A stretch of DNA of 52,845 nt from Bacteroidales bacterium (lineage in GTDB: Bacteria; Bacteroidota; Bacteroidia; Bacteroidales; Lentimicrobiaceae), in the NCBI GenBank assembly GCA_016788045.1, contig JAEUTG010000037.1:1-52845 (forward strand). Direction: 5' to 3'. This document shows, one piece after another, positions 1 to 9,648 of the stretch; position 1 is the stretch's first letter, and the number at the start of each line of letters is the position of its first letter. Below the pieces are notes generated by a model, which searched no databases, was not told where the DNA came from, and worked only from the letters and a program-made list of their open reading frames with translations. The position numbers were made by a program, and so were the translations under genes.

Positions 1-1215
1 GTAGGTAATGACGCTGCTTTCGGTGATGGTGAGGTCGAGCACATTGGTTACACAACCATCCACAAAGGTGTAAATGCCGGATTCGGTATAGGTAGCTCCG
101 TTAAGAGTCCAGGTGTAAGAATCACAGGCATCGGCTTCGTAATTAACAGTGCTGCTTTCGGTGATGGTGAGGTCAAGCACGTGGGTAACACAACCGTCAA
201 CAAAAGTGTAGATGCCACTGGTGGTGTAAGTTACATTGTTAACCGACCATGTGTAAGAATCACAGGCACTGGCTTCGTAGTTTTCAGTTGAAGAAGGTGT
301 TTCAATAACATCAGCACCGCCGGTCATGTTTACCGGATCGTTGCAGATGGCAGGATTGGTACCATTGCTGAGTGCAACCACAGTGTAGGTGCCGGCCAGC
401 TGGTTACCAAAGGAGATAGGGTTTCCGTTACCGGCAACCACAACAGCACCCGGGTTGAGGGTGTAGTTAACACCAACCTGTGAACCGCTCAGACCAACCG
501 GAACACCGGCACCGCCCTGGCAGTAAGAACCACCACCGGTAACAGTAAACAGGGTAGGATCTTCGCAGGTAACAGCCGGATTGAGAACCGGATTGCAGCA
601 AACCACAGCATTTACACCAGCGGTAACGAGCAGCTGAGTGTTGGTTCCGTTGATGTATTCAGCAACGCGGGTAGCGTAGAGCGGGGTAGCAGAAGTACTT
701 GAAGTGAAGGTTAAATTGGCAGTAGAGTTCTGTGTGAACGGAACAGAGCTGGTAATGGTGAAATGGGTTACCAGGGTGCCTAAACCAGCAGAAGAGATGA
801 TGGTACCATTGCCGGTTCCCGGAGGGGTTTTACCAGCCAGACGGATCAAAGTCTGACCTGCATAGGCAGCATTGGTAGCAATACTTGGGTTGGCAGAAAA
901 CTGCTGTGAAGCCAGCAGACCTGAACCGGTATTGTTATAGGAAACAGAAAGTGTACCACCGGTATAGATGGCAGAGTTCAGCAGGAAACCCAGCTGAATG
1001 GATGCCAGCTCAAAAGGCTGAGAGGCATCGGTATCGAGCAGGTACACGTCAAACTCAATGGTGTTGGCGGTAGGCTGAGCGAAATTCTGCACCGAAAGGT
1101 TAAAATCCTCGGTAGCAAGCGGTGAGTACAAAGCCTGGGCATTGGCTGTGGAGAAAGAAAACAGCAAGGCCAGCAATGGGAGCACCAGAAGCAATTTAAT
1201 GTTTGGTTTTCTCAT
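1..1215 (-). CDS. Large secreted repeat protein, N-terminal part (cut by window edge)
   Basis: Reading the minus strand from the ATG at 1215 gives 405 open codons that run off the left edge, so the C-terminus is missing. Residues 1-27 are a signal peptide ending in STANAQA. Residues ~35-210 form a cohesin-like beta module (EFDVYLLDTD, ASIQLGF, YTGGTLSVSYNN, RLAGKTPPGTGNG) that is closely copied near the C-terminus of the 3787-aa protein at 9649-21012. After a Cys-rich linker (residues ~215-320), 46-aa repeats begin with the pattern ACDSYTW, SGIYTFVDGCVT, VLDLTIT, each with two Cys. Such repeats occur in large Bacteroidetes adhesin-like proteins. The gene lies 101 bp after the 2251-aa gene on the same strand, with a hairpin between them. 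The cohesin-like label is inferred from pattern only; the substrate is unknown. Confidence 0.85.
   Translation of the reverse strand, partial: MRKPNIKLLLVLPLLALLFSFSTANAQALYSPLATEDFNLSVQNFAQPTANTIEFDVYLLDTDASQPFELASIQLGFLLNSAIYTGGTLSVSYNNTGSGLLASQQFSANPSIATNAAYAGQTLIRLAGKTPPGTGNGTIISSAGLGTLVTHFTITSSVPFTQNSTANLTFTSSTSATPLYATRVAEYINGTNTQLLVTAGVNAVVCCNPVLNPAVTCEDPTLFTVTGGGSYCQGGAGVPVGLSGSQVGVNYTLNPGAVVVAGNGNPISFGNQLAGTYTVVALSNGTNPAICNDPVNMTGGADVIETPSSTENYEASACDSYTWSVNNVTYTTSGIYTFVDGCVTHVLDLTITESSTVNYEADACDSYTWTLNGATYTESGIYTFVDGCVTNVLDLTITESSVITY
13..288 (-). repeat. Tandem 138-bp coding repeats (46 aa)
   Basis: Two adjacent 138-bp units (13-150 and 151-288) are nearly identical at DNA level; the string GCTGCTTTCGGTGATGGTGA recurs exactly 138 bp apart. 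They encode two-Cys 46-aa modules, and a third, more diverged unit precedes them in the protein. The array probably continues beyond the left edge. Confidence 0.85.
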
Positions 1216-1277
1216 AATTGTTTGTTTATTGGTTTTGATTAATATTTGGGTCTGCATTAAAAAACTTAACAAGAAAC

Positions 1278-1299
1278 CCTCCCTGATGGTTCAGGGAGG
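1278..1299 (-). terminator. Hairpin terminator after the 2251-aa gene
   Basis: A perfect 9-bp stem (CCTCCCTGA / TCAGGGAGG) with a 4-nt loop lies 18 bp past the stop of the upstream minus-strand gene. On that strand it is followed by a T-rich stretch (GTTTCTTGTTAAG). It may attenuate, rather than abolish, read-through into the partial gene at 1215. Confidence 0.65.
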
Positions 1300-1316
1300 A
1301 TTTCATTAAATAATTA

Positions 1317-4300
1317 TTAAGGAGTCACTGCTCCAACATAAAGAGTACTGTTGTTGTCAACAATGGTCATGTCACTTGTGTCGGTACCGCCGTTTCCATC
1401 AACGTCAGATGGAACGTAGCCTGCAACGTAGTTGGTAGCATCGTTGTCAACATCGGTCATGTCGCTTGTATCAACAGTACCGTCCTGGTTAACATCGCCG
1501 CCGAAGATTGCATATCCGTTATCAACCATAAGTTGCAGGTTGCCACCGAGAACATCTGCGGGTGTTGCAAAACTCTGGCTTACAATTGCATTGGAGAACG
1601 AAACAGCGTCAGCTGAAACAGTGGTGATTGAGTTGCGATGTTTAATGGTAATGTAATAATCACCATTGAGTGTACCGGGAATATCGGCAACAGATGCGCT
1701 ACCTGTATTGCTGAGAAGAACGATTGCCGTATGCACAATGCTGCTGTAATTGCTGCCATCATGTAATTCAACAGTAATCTGATCTGCGAAACCAGGGAAC
1801 TGATCTCCGCCGACATCATCTTTGGCTGAGTTAAGCAATCCGCCACCTGCATAGAGACCTTCAAGCATCACGCCGGTAAGGTTGAGGGTTTTGGTCAACG
1901 GTGCCTGTTCTTCGATAACGATGTCATCAATGGCAACCGGAGGTTGTGTTCCATCTAATCCGTCATTCCTCCATGAGAAGACTACCCTCCAGGTCTGACC
2001 TGCATAGACTGCATCATCAAGTACAAGGGCAACATCCTGCCAGTTAGCCTGATTGTAGTAATTCACACCCACCTGGCCTGAAGTCAGGGCAGTACCTGCA
2101 ACCGGAATGGTTGAAGTCGGGACAATAAACACCTGCAGATAGTCATACAGACCGGTCTCGCCGAGGCCTTTCCAGCTGAAACTGAAATCGAAATCGTTGG
2201 TTCCTGCCGGGAAGGTAATATCCCTGTAGATGTGGGTACGGCTGGTTGAAGTAATGGTGTATGCATTGCTTACGCCACCATCATTGGAAATATAGGCTGA
2301 TTTGGTTCCGGTTTTTGCAACAGCTTCACCAACATGCCATTGGTTAACCTGAGTTCCGTTAACGGATAACCAGTTACCCTGACCTGATTCAAATGATTCG
2401 CTGAATGGCAGGTTTGCAGCAGGAACAGCATTTACAGTAAGAACTCCTGAAATGTTGGATGTTCCGTCCCACGGCCCACCATTGAAACCACCATAAGTAA
2501 ACGGGCCTGAAAGATACCTGAAGCGGCTGGCATAATAATAAGTGCCTGGTGCGAGTCCCTGAGCGGCTCCGAGAGCTACCTGATATTCATCGTTGTTGTT
2601 TGGATCAACACCAAAGTTATACGATGCAGGAATCCAGTTGGTCCAGGTATCCGGACTGGAAGGATCTGTACTATAACCAATCCAGCATTCAATGCCTGTG
2701 CCTGGACCGGCAGCTTCAGTTACGCCTGATTCCCAGCACTGTGCATAAACAGTTACATTCTGGTTTGCAAAAATATCTGCAGTGCCGGGCCACTGAAGGT
2801 TGTACCATGACAATGTTGCAGTCGGAATAATTTCCCAATAAACATCATCAATGTAAACATTAGAATAGGTCGTGGTCAGTGGATGCTTGAAAGCAATGTA
2901 CTGGTCTGATCCTGAATAGGTAGAGAAATCAACAATCACTTCAGTCCAGGTTGAGGTATTCAGTCCTGTAACAGTCTCAAGCGCTGTAAAAGTAGATGCA
3001 TCCAACGGATCTGACATCGTGCCTACGATTACCGACAGGTTGGTGCTTGCACCTTTGGCATAAAATCTCAGGCGGTTTGTGCCAGCACTTAAATTCGAAA
3101 TTGCCGGTGAAATCAGCATAGGAGCATCGATGGCTGCTGTAGCTCCTGAACTGTACAGACTCACACTATTCGGAGCTGAATTAGGAGAAGTGGTTATTGT
3201 AGTTACTGTCTGGAACGAGAATGCAGGGGCTGTATACTTACTCCAGCACTGTGGAAGTGCAGGGGTGGTAACTGCGTCAAAATTCTCATTGATGGCACTT
3301 ACTACTTCACACGGTGAAATTCCTGAAACAGCCACGTTAATGTCAGCAGCTGTTCCTCCTGAATTTACAATATTTCCGGAGTATGCAGTCGAAGGGGAAG
3401 TTGGCTTGAAGACTGCATAAATGGTCGCAGTCAGGGTACCTCCCGTATAAGCTACCGTAATCGGACTGGCGCTGTATGGCCCGCCGGTTACTGATGATAC
3501 TTCGAAGTTCGCCGGAGGCGTAATGGTTATGTCACCGCTAGCCGGGCTGAGGTTCTGTCCTGTGAGTACATAACTGAATTCAGCTGAGGTATTTCCTGAG
3601 GGTACTGAACCAAAGTTGATGGATGTAGGGTTAACACCAAGAGCCGGAGAAACCGAAGGGGTGATGTTTACCTTGTAATCCTGTGCCTGACCATAGCTGG
3701 AGCTTGAAGCACCGCAGGCCTGGGTATTGAGTACCTGGGAATCTTCACCTCCCCTGATACGCATCAGGGTGTTACCGAGGGTGGCTCCTGTTGGTACAAC
3801 GATATTAACAGTGGCGGTACCTCCCGAACCGGCGTTTGTGCCTGAGGTAAAGAATTCACTGGTTTCAAACAAACCATTCTGATTAAAGTCAATCCACACG
3901 CCATTGTACTGGTTAGCATCGGTTGAGAACGTCAGGGATAAGGCGTTGGTTGTACCTGCCTCAAGATCCGGAATTGCATTCTGGGTCTGGATGTAACTGA
4001 TGTAATAGGGTGAAGTGTTGGCTGAGGTGGCCTGTGACAATGTGCCGAGGGTTACCTGAGTAACAAAGTCAGTTGACCCGCCGGAACTATAAGTAGGAAT
4101 ACAATAGGAATTGAATACATCTGAATTCCCGGTTACAGCAACATTGACTGTGGCAGCGCCGGGAGCAGCATTGGTTACATTGCCAGTATAATAGGTGTTG
4201 GCTGCAGTTGGGGCGCATCTTACGTAAATGTTGGTCGAAAGCAATGTAGGTGATGTGTAAGGTACATTCACTGAAGACGCAAAACCTGCACCTGAGGTAA

Positions 4301-7300
4301 GGGAAACCTCAAAGTTAGCCGGAGCCGTAACAGTAACGTTGCCAGGAGCACCGGTTAAAGCTTCGCCGGAAAGAACGTAGATTTTTTCTGCTGAATAAGA
4401 GCCATTGGCAGCATATCCACAGGCGAGTGTTATCGGGTTTACAGTCAATGTTGGTGTTGCAGGCGGCTGGCCGATGAAAATATCATCCAGATGGAAATCA
4501 TAATCCGGAGCATTGTCAATCGGACCATCTGTAGCCTGGAATGCAATAATCACGGCTTGTCCGGCGTATGAACTCAGATCAATGGTCTGATCCACCAAAA
4601 CATTGGTAATAGAAGCTGTATTTGATGCGTCAAAAGTATACAGAGTCGAATAAGATAAACCACAATCGGTCGATATCTTGACCATTACTTTATCATCAGT
4701 GCCTTGCATACCTTCTGCATCAGGAGTCAATGCAGCGAAATCGGTGATTGCAATCTTGAATTTAAGGGCATCCCCGCTGTTAACGACAAATTTTGGGCCG
4801 ACCAGCCATTCAACACGGGAGGTCGTGTACAGGTTAATCTTGGCATCTGTTCCACCCAGAGCTGCATTCGACCACAAACTTGTTGTGCCGGCAGGAACTG
4901 TAGCGCCAGTAGCTTCGTACCAGTTCGGGAATACGGTAGTCAGGTTGGTTCCGGTAAATCCGGTAAAATCTACTGTCTGCGGGAGGCTCACGGTGACCAG
5001 TACAGTGCGTGTAGCAGGTGACATTGCATCGTTGGTAGCGCCACCATCGCCGGTTACCATCGTGTGGGCATTGAACGTATAAACACCTGCAGTAGTCATA
5101 TTCAGGGTTCCGGTCATGTTTACATTCTGAGTCATCCCAGGAGCTAATGTACCTGTACTGATAACTGAACTCATTGTTTGGGTAACGGCACCTGTAATTT
5201 CTGTGGTTACGGTAACAGGGTTTGCACCGAAGTTGATTGTCTGTGTACCATAGTTCTTAATGGTAACTGTGACTGTCTCAGCTGCTGAAAAACAACCTGC
5301 AGAGGCCGGAGAAACCAGCGCTGTAGCGCCCATATCGAGGGTTGCCAGGTTAGGATTGTTTCCAGCAAACTCATCGGCGCCGATGTCTGTTGAAACACCA
5401 GTTCCGGAGTAGCCGGGGTTGCCCTGACGAATATCGCCATCGAAGTCGCTGGTGATCCCTGAAATATTCAAACCACCGCTTTCTGCAACAGTTGATGTAC
5501 TGTTGGGAATGTGCAGATTGTAAGGCGATACACTGGAAGTAAAAGCAACATTTTCAGTCACCGAAAGGTTCTCACGCGGGGTAACGTGTGCCTGATAATC
5601 TGCCAGAGTCTGATAAACTGTGGTTCCATTGTAATAAATCAGGTTTTTAGTTCCCGGTGTTCCGGCATAATAGAGGTTGTTATTCACGCTGTTAGCCAGG
5701 TTGGTCAGGGCTGTTGAAGATTTGTAGAATGCAACAGCTCTTGTACCAACAGTCATATCGCATTTGTTGATGAATATGTTGTTGTTCATATTCAACGTGG
5801 TTGGAGCTGTAGTTACGTAGAGCGCGGCGCTCTGATTCGATGCAACAGTTGAGACATAATCAATGTATACTGTATTGTAGTAGACATTGGCTGTGGTCCC
5901 GCCATTCAGGTTAAACGCCCTGGTTCCGGGATTCGTTGTAGAAGCAGGTGCCTTGATGTCATACACGAAATTGTTGTATATGTTATTGGTTGTACCACCT
6001 GAAGAACTTAGTCCGTAAGCAATGTAAGAAGATGTACCGGTGTAGGCAACATTGTATACTTTGTTGCGGAATACATTGTTCACATTACCACCACTGATAT
6101 AAAGTCCGTAAACATTGTACTTATGATCAAGACCATAAATACTGTTTCCGGATATTTCAGCGATTGCTCCTGAACTTGGGGAATAGTATAATCCATACAT
6201 CGTTGACGAGGTAGCTGTACCCACCTGATTGGTTAAAATGTTACCTGTGATTGCGTTATTTGAACCGGTTAACGATGAGAAGTACATACCGTATATGCTT
6301 CCTGAGCCGGTAACGTTGCTGACTGTGTTGTCAGAAACAATTACATCAGACTGATACGTAGCATAAAACGGATAAATCGCCGTTGAAAGGTTGCTTCCGA
6401 TATTTTGAATAATATTGCTGTTTACAAAGTTATTTACATCGGGGAAAGAGATGTTGCCTGATAAATAGATTCCGTTATAGGAATCCTGAATGGTATTACC
6501 CCTGAAGATATTGTTGCTGTTCGCATTGGCCGAAGAGGTCGGGGCATTCGCATAAGCGTAGATTCCTTTTGAAGAGGTATTGGCTGCGTTAAGGTCAATC
6601 ACACAATTCTGAATCGAAACATATTTACAGTTATCATCAGCAGGACCTTGCAGATAGTAGCCATTTTCCAGATAATCTGCAGACGTTGTACCGGCATCCG
6701 TGATGTCGATCCCATCAAAAGAAATATAATCGGTACCATACAGGAACATCCCGATATCATTGGTTGCGGAAGATCCGATAACGCTGATTACAGGATTTAA
6801 TCCGGCACCGTTTCTCTGGAAGGTAATGGTGTTGGTTGCGGTTCCGATATTCAGGATGGCATAGGCATAGTTGTATGGAGAAGCCGGAACAGTGCTGCTG
6901 AATGTCTGACCTGCAGTCACATTATACGTAACAGGGCCGGCAAGTGGAAGGCTGTTCAGATCATTGATGGCATCCGTGAAGTTGTTGTAATTTGTTCCGG
7001 ATGTTGGTAAAGTATTGTCAATGGTATAAATTCCTGACAAAGCTGTCCTGATTGCTCTGTTACCTGCAGGGTCGGTAGCGGTTGGAGTCCGGGTGGCAGG
7101 TTCAGAAGTAATGAACTCAGAACAGGTAGCATCAACAACATTAAATATGGTTGCTGAATTGCTGATATCATAGCAAAGCCAGAAATAATTGGATCCGCCA
7201 TTCAAAGGCAGTGTACCGGTAAAGGTAAGTGCACCACTCGGGTTTGTAATGGTTGTACCAAACTGATTAGAGGTTGAGAATGTTGTGCCAGAGGTATAAT

Positions 7301-8072
7301 AAACCCTGGCAGCTGTCAGATCAGAAACATTCGTTGTACCCGTGGTGTTGAAAGTAACGGACGTAAGATCAAATGCGTTAAGAGTACCGGTTGTCTGAAC
7401 CTGAAGAGCTACAACCGGTTGATCTGTTGCACCCGGAAGTACAGGTAAGGTAGAAGCCGTCAAGGTTGTGGCAGCTGTAAATGCCATATTTGCCGGTGCA
7501 AGGGTAATCTGAATGTTTGGCCGGTTGCTGGTTGTTGTACCATTCCCGGTAGGTGCAGTGTTATCCTGCTGCCAGTATTGGTGTTGAGTGGTTGCGCTTG
7601 AGTACCTGACGCCCGTTCCGGAGCTTGTTCCTGAACCAGTGCCACCGAAATTTGACTCAACCATAACTACGAGGTTGTTTACACCACCGTAAGAGAAACT
7701 GGTGGTAAGCGTGAATTCATTCCAGGCACTAGCTGTTATCGAAGTGTTCGTTGCATCCCAAACAAGCGTTGCATCAGAAATCATGGAAGCCCATGTACCT
7801 GCGGTAAAAGTTGACGCCGATGTCTCTTTTAAATAGATTTTTAAAGGAATTGAAGTCGACCTGGCAATGGTTGCATACCAAGCCAGTTTTGAAATCACCC
7901 CTGCCTGGCCGATTTCAGCAGCCGTGTAAATCGAAGCACTCCTCTCATACCCGAAATACGCCCCTAAGGGATACCGCTGGGTTGAAGTACCGGTTCCAAT
8001 CGTTACAGTTTGAGCCCATGTGGCCCCTGCAACGAGGAACAAAGCAATCATTAAAATGAAAAGCTTTCTCAT
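1317..8072 (-). CDS. Giant secreted beta-helix / multi-module surface protein with dockerin-like C-terminus
   Basis: The protein has 2251 aa from the ATG at 8072, chosen because MRKLFILMIALFLVAGATWAQ is a clean signal peptide; the frame stays open to 8189 but that extension is not signal-like. Approximate modules are: jelly-roll-like 25-180; BNR-associated N-terminal type 185-340; right-handed beta-helix repeats 345-900, closing with IGADEFAG; CARDB-like 910-1030; jelly-roll 1030-1200; Ig-like 1205-1315; GEVED 1320-1475 (VWIDFNQNGLFE, MRIRGGED); a second Ig-like 1480-1585; two choice-of-anchor jelly-rolls (1590-1740, 1890-2055) around another beta domain. Residues 2057-2251 are a C-terminal module with two Ca-loop motifs (DVNQDGTVDTSDM, DVDGNGGTDTSDM). 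No canonical type IX sorting domain was recognised. It is presumably an exported adhesin or glycan-associated protein; its ligand is unknown. Module names are family-level recognition. Confidence 0.9.
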   Translation of the reverse strand: MRKLFILMIALFLVAGATWAQTVTIGTGTSTQRYPLGAYFGYERSASIYTAAEIGQAGVISKLAWYATIARSTSIPLKIYLKETSASTFTAGTWASMISDATLVWDATNTSITASAWNEFTLTTSFSYGGVNNLVVMVESNFGGTGSGTSSGTGVRYSSATTQHQYWQQDNTAPTGNGTTTSNRPNIQITLAPANMAFTAATTLTASTLPVLPGATDQPVVALQVQTTGTLNAFDLTSVTFNTTGTTNVSDLTAARVYYTSGTTFSTSNQFGTTITNPSGALTFTGTLPLNGGSNYFWLCYDISNSATIFNVVDATCSEFITSEPATRTPTATDPAGNRAIRTALSGIYTIDNTLPTSGTNYNNFTDAINDLNSLPLAGPVTYNVTAGQTFSSTVPASPYNYAYAILNIGTATNTITFQRNGAGLNPVISVIGSSATNDIGMFLYGTDYISFDGIDITDAGTTSADYLENGYYLQGPADDNCKYVSIQNCVIDLNAANTSSKGIYAYANAPTSSANANSNNIFRGNTIQDSYNGIYLSGNISFPDVNNFVNSNIIQNIGSNLSTAIYPFYATYQSDVIVSDNTVSNVTGSGSIYGMYFSSLTGSNNAITGNILTNQVGTATSSTMYGLYYSPSSGAIAEISGNSIYGLDHKYNVYGLYISGGNVNNVFRNKVYNVAYTGTSSYIAYGLSSSGGTTNNIYNNFVYDIKAPASTTNPGTRAFNLNGGTTANVYYNTVYIDYVSTVASNQSAALYVTTAPTTLNMNNNIFINKCDMTVGTRAVAFYKSSTALTNLANSVNNNLYYAGTPGTKNLIYYNGTTVYQTLADYQAHVTPRENLSVTENVAFTSSVSPYNLHIPNSTSTVAESGGLNISGITSDFDGDIRQGNPGYSGTGVSTDIGADEFAGNNPNLATLDMGATALVSPASAGCFSAAETVTVTIKNYGTQTINFGANPVTVTTEITGAVTQTMSSVISTGTLAPGMTQNVNMTGTLNMTTAGVYTFNAHTMVTGDGGATNDAMSPATRTVLVTVSLPQTVDFTGFTGTNLTTVFPNWYEATGATVPAGTTSLWSNAALGGTDAKINLYTTSRVEWLVGPKFVVNSGDALKFKIAITDFAALTPDAEGMQGTDDKVMVKISTDCGLSYSTLYTFDASNTASITNVLVDQTIDLSSYAGQAVIIAFQATDGPIDNAPDYDFHLDDIFIGQPPATPTLTVNPITLACGYAANGSYSAEKIYVLSGEALTGAPGNVTVTAPANFEVSLTSGAGFASSVNVPYTSPTLLSTNIYVRCAPTAANTYYTGNVTNAAPGAATVNVAVTGNSDVFNSYCIPTYSSGGSTDFVTQVTLGTLSQATSANTSPYYISYIQTQNAIPDLEAGTTNALSLTFSTDANQYNGVWIDFNQNGLFETSEFFTSGTNAGSGGTATVNIVVPTGATLGNTLMRIRGGEDSQVLNTQACGASSSSYGQAQDYKVNITPSVSPALGVNPTSINFGSVPSGNTSAEFSYVLTGQNLSPASGDITITPPANFEVSSVTGGPYSASPITVAYTGGTLTATIYAVFKPTSPSTAYSGNIVNSGGTAADINVAVSGISPCEVVSAINENFDAVTTPALPQCWSKYTAPAFSFQTVTTITTSPNSAPNSVSLYSSGATAAIDAPMLISPAISNLSAGTNRLRFYAKGASTNLSVIVGTMSDPLDASTFTALETVTGLNTSTWTEVIVDFSTYSGSDQYIAFKHPLTTTYSNVYIDDVYWEIIPTATLSWYNLQWPGTADIFANQNVTVYAQCWESGVTEAAGPGTGIECWIGYSTDPSSPDTWTNWIPASYNFGVDPNNNDEYQVALGAAQGLAPGTYYYASRFRYLSGPFTYGGFNGGPWDGTSNISGVLTVNAVPAANLPFSESFESGQGNWLSVNGTQVNQWHVGEAVAKTGTKSAYISNDGGVSNAYTITSTSRTHIYRDITFPAGTNDFDFSFSWKGLGETGLYDYLQVFIVPTSTIPVAGTALTSGQVGVNYYNQANWQDVALVLDDAVYAGQTWRVVFSWRNDGLDGTQPPVAIDDIVIEEQAPLTKTLNLTGVMLEGLYAGGGLLNSAKDDVGGDQFPGFADQITVELHDGSNYSSIVHTAIVLLSNTGSASVADIPGTLNGDYYITIKHRNSITTVSADAVSFSNAIVSQSFATPADVLGGNLQLMVDNGYAIFGGDVNQDGTVDTSDMTDVDNDATNYVAGYVPSDVDGNGGTDTSDMTIVDNNSTLYVGAVTP

Positions 8073-8318
8073 AAATTGAGTTGTTTGGTTAATAATTGGA
8101 TTAATTGATGTTAACATATTGGTTTTAAAGAAGTTAAATCTAAAAGTTCTTGTGTATAATTTTTTGAGGGTGAGGAACTTTTTGAGCAACAGTTAGTCAT
8201 ACTAGTTAAATCGTTCTTATTAAGTTAGTTAGGGATTTATTCTCAGACCCTGAAACATTGCTGATTCAAGGTGGAAAATTACAGCAGTTGAAACCCACTG
8301 TCAAATGATTGTGGTCTT

Positions 8319-8357
8319 AATTCATAAATCAGGACGTCAAGGGGCGGATTTATAATT
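8319..8357. repeat. AT-rich palindrome, copy 1
   Basis: The arms are AATTCATAAATC (8319-8330) and GATTTATAATT (8347-8357), 11 of 12 positions pairing with one bulge. The right arm shares the GGATTTATAATTT core with copy 3. It is the weakest member of the family. Confidence 0.45.
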
Positions 8358-8930
8358 TAATACTGAAATTTTGTGCTCTCAGAATGGTTGTACTTTGATC
8401 TAAGATATTGTATAACAAGTATTTAAATAGCTGTCCTTCCAGCCTGGTGATAATGATTATTTTCCCGGTTTACTTTTTTCAACACCAGAAATGGTTAAAC
8501 CATTTTTAATAGAAAATATGTAATCATTTAACAATCAGATTTTTAAAAAATTTTATTATTTCAATGGGTTTAAAGGTCAATCTGCATGACTGCTGAAATT
8601 TCTGTTTACCTTTGGCATTGTTCTTCCTCAGAGCATGGAATCACGACCATTTTTTTCTTTATAGGACCTATAGTTTTACTGGTATTGTATTTATAAATGG
8701 CTTTAAATCAATTGTATATCATCTAAAATCCCGGTACCAACCTGGCCGGTTCAGCAGCATTTGTCTGGTGAGTGCATTCGTGAATTCATTTAAAGTGCAG
8801 AAAATCAAATAGATAGAATAATTGGTCAGATTTTTTACTGATTGTAGTTGGAGAACTTTATATATATCTGATATTCAGCGCTATGCTATCATCTTCCTAC
8901 CGCCGGCTTTGATTTTTCACTGGTGCAGAA

Positions 8931-8978
8931 GTTTGAAATAATAAATTTACTGCTGATTCCGGATTTATGATTTCAAAC
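8931..8978. repeat. AT-rich palindrome, copy 2
   Basis: The arms GTTTGAAATAATAAAT (8931-8946) and ATTTATGATTTCAAAC (8963-8978) pair at 15 of 16 positions around a 16-nt loop. The left arm is identical over 16 bases to 21725-21740 in the other large intergenic region. Confidence 0.7.
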
Positions 8979-9568
8979 CCAACCAATTTCCTCCCTCTTA
9001 TCCAGGGCGTTGAAGGGTTTTATATTTTTCAATGAATTAATATAAAGCGTTGTAAGTCAGGTATATGTGCCAAACGTTTCTGAAACCATTCTCTTTTGGA
9101 AGTAATCTTATAAGTTTCTTCCTGTTTTTTGCTTTTAAAAGGAGGATAATGCCATCTTATTCTGAACAATGTCCGCTTCAGGAGATGGTGAAGGTTTTTA
9201 ACAACCGGTGGTTGAATGCCGGTTATTCCGGCCAGTTTTGCTGGCATTTGATGCCCTGTTTTCCTGCTTTGCCCAGACTGTCAGATCCATGGTATTGCTT
9301 CATTCTGTGATCTGTAGACAACAGTTTATGAATCCGGTTTTTCTTCTATTAATGCCCTGCTTTTGTTTACACGGATCAATCAAACTGATGCCTGAAGTTC
9401 CTTTTATACCCGGGCTCTCCTTTGCCTGAACATAATTTCACCTGAAGCTATTATTCGCTGCGGGGTAAATTCTCAACGGGCAGGCAGATCACGGTGATGA
9501 TTAAACACTTCAAGGCTCTTATTGATCATTTTCCAATTTATCCGGACAATAGTGAATGGCAAACAGAA

Positions 9569-9598
9569 AACCCCTTAAGCCACGAAGCTTAAGGGGTT
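9569..9598 (-). terminator. Rho-independent terminator of the 3787-aa gene
   Basis: A perfect 12-bp stem (AACCCCTTAAGC / GCTTAAGGGGTT) with a 6-nt loop starts about 50 bp after the stop at 9649. On the minus strand it runs into TTTTCTGTTT. This is the clearest intrinsic terminator in the window. Confidence 0.85.
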
Positions 9599-9648
9599 CT
9601 GAACTGCTAAATTCAGCTTGAGATAATCAGGCAGAAGAAATCTCTGTC

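Larger units (their letters stand above)
8073..9568. other. 1.5-kb AT-rich intergenic region, no convincing gene
   Basis: Only short frames on both strands are present, with no recognisable protein, signal peptide or start context. The stretch contains two AT-rich palindromes (8319-8357 and 8931-8978) related to two others at 21266-21315 and 21725-21769. Its size next to a giant surface gene suggests long untranslated or regulatory DNA, or decayed sequence. Confidence 0.6.

Noticed and set aside
4678..5082. 134-codon plus-strand frame within the 2251-aa gene
   Set aside because: Low-complexity composition mirrors the Thr/Ser/Gly-rich coding strand opposite; no independent evidence of a gene.
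9029..9429. Short overlapping frames on both strands in the 8073-9568 gap
   Set aside because: Frames of 72-81 codons overlap each other on both strands, have no recognisable domain and no good ribosome-binding or promoter context.
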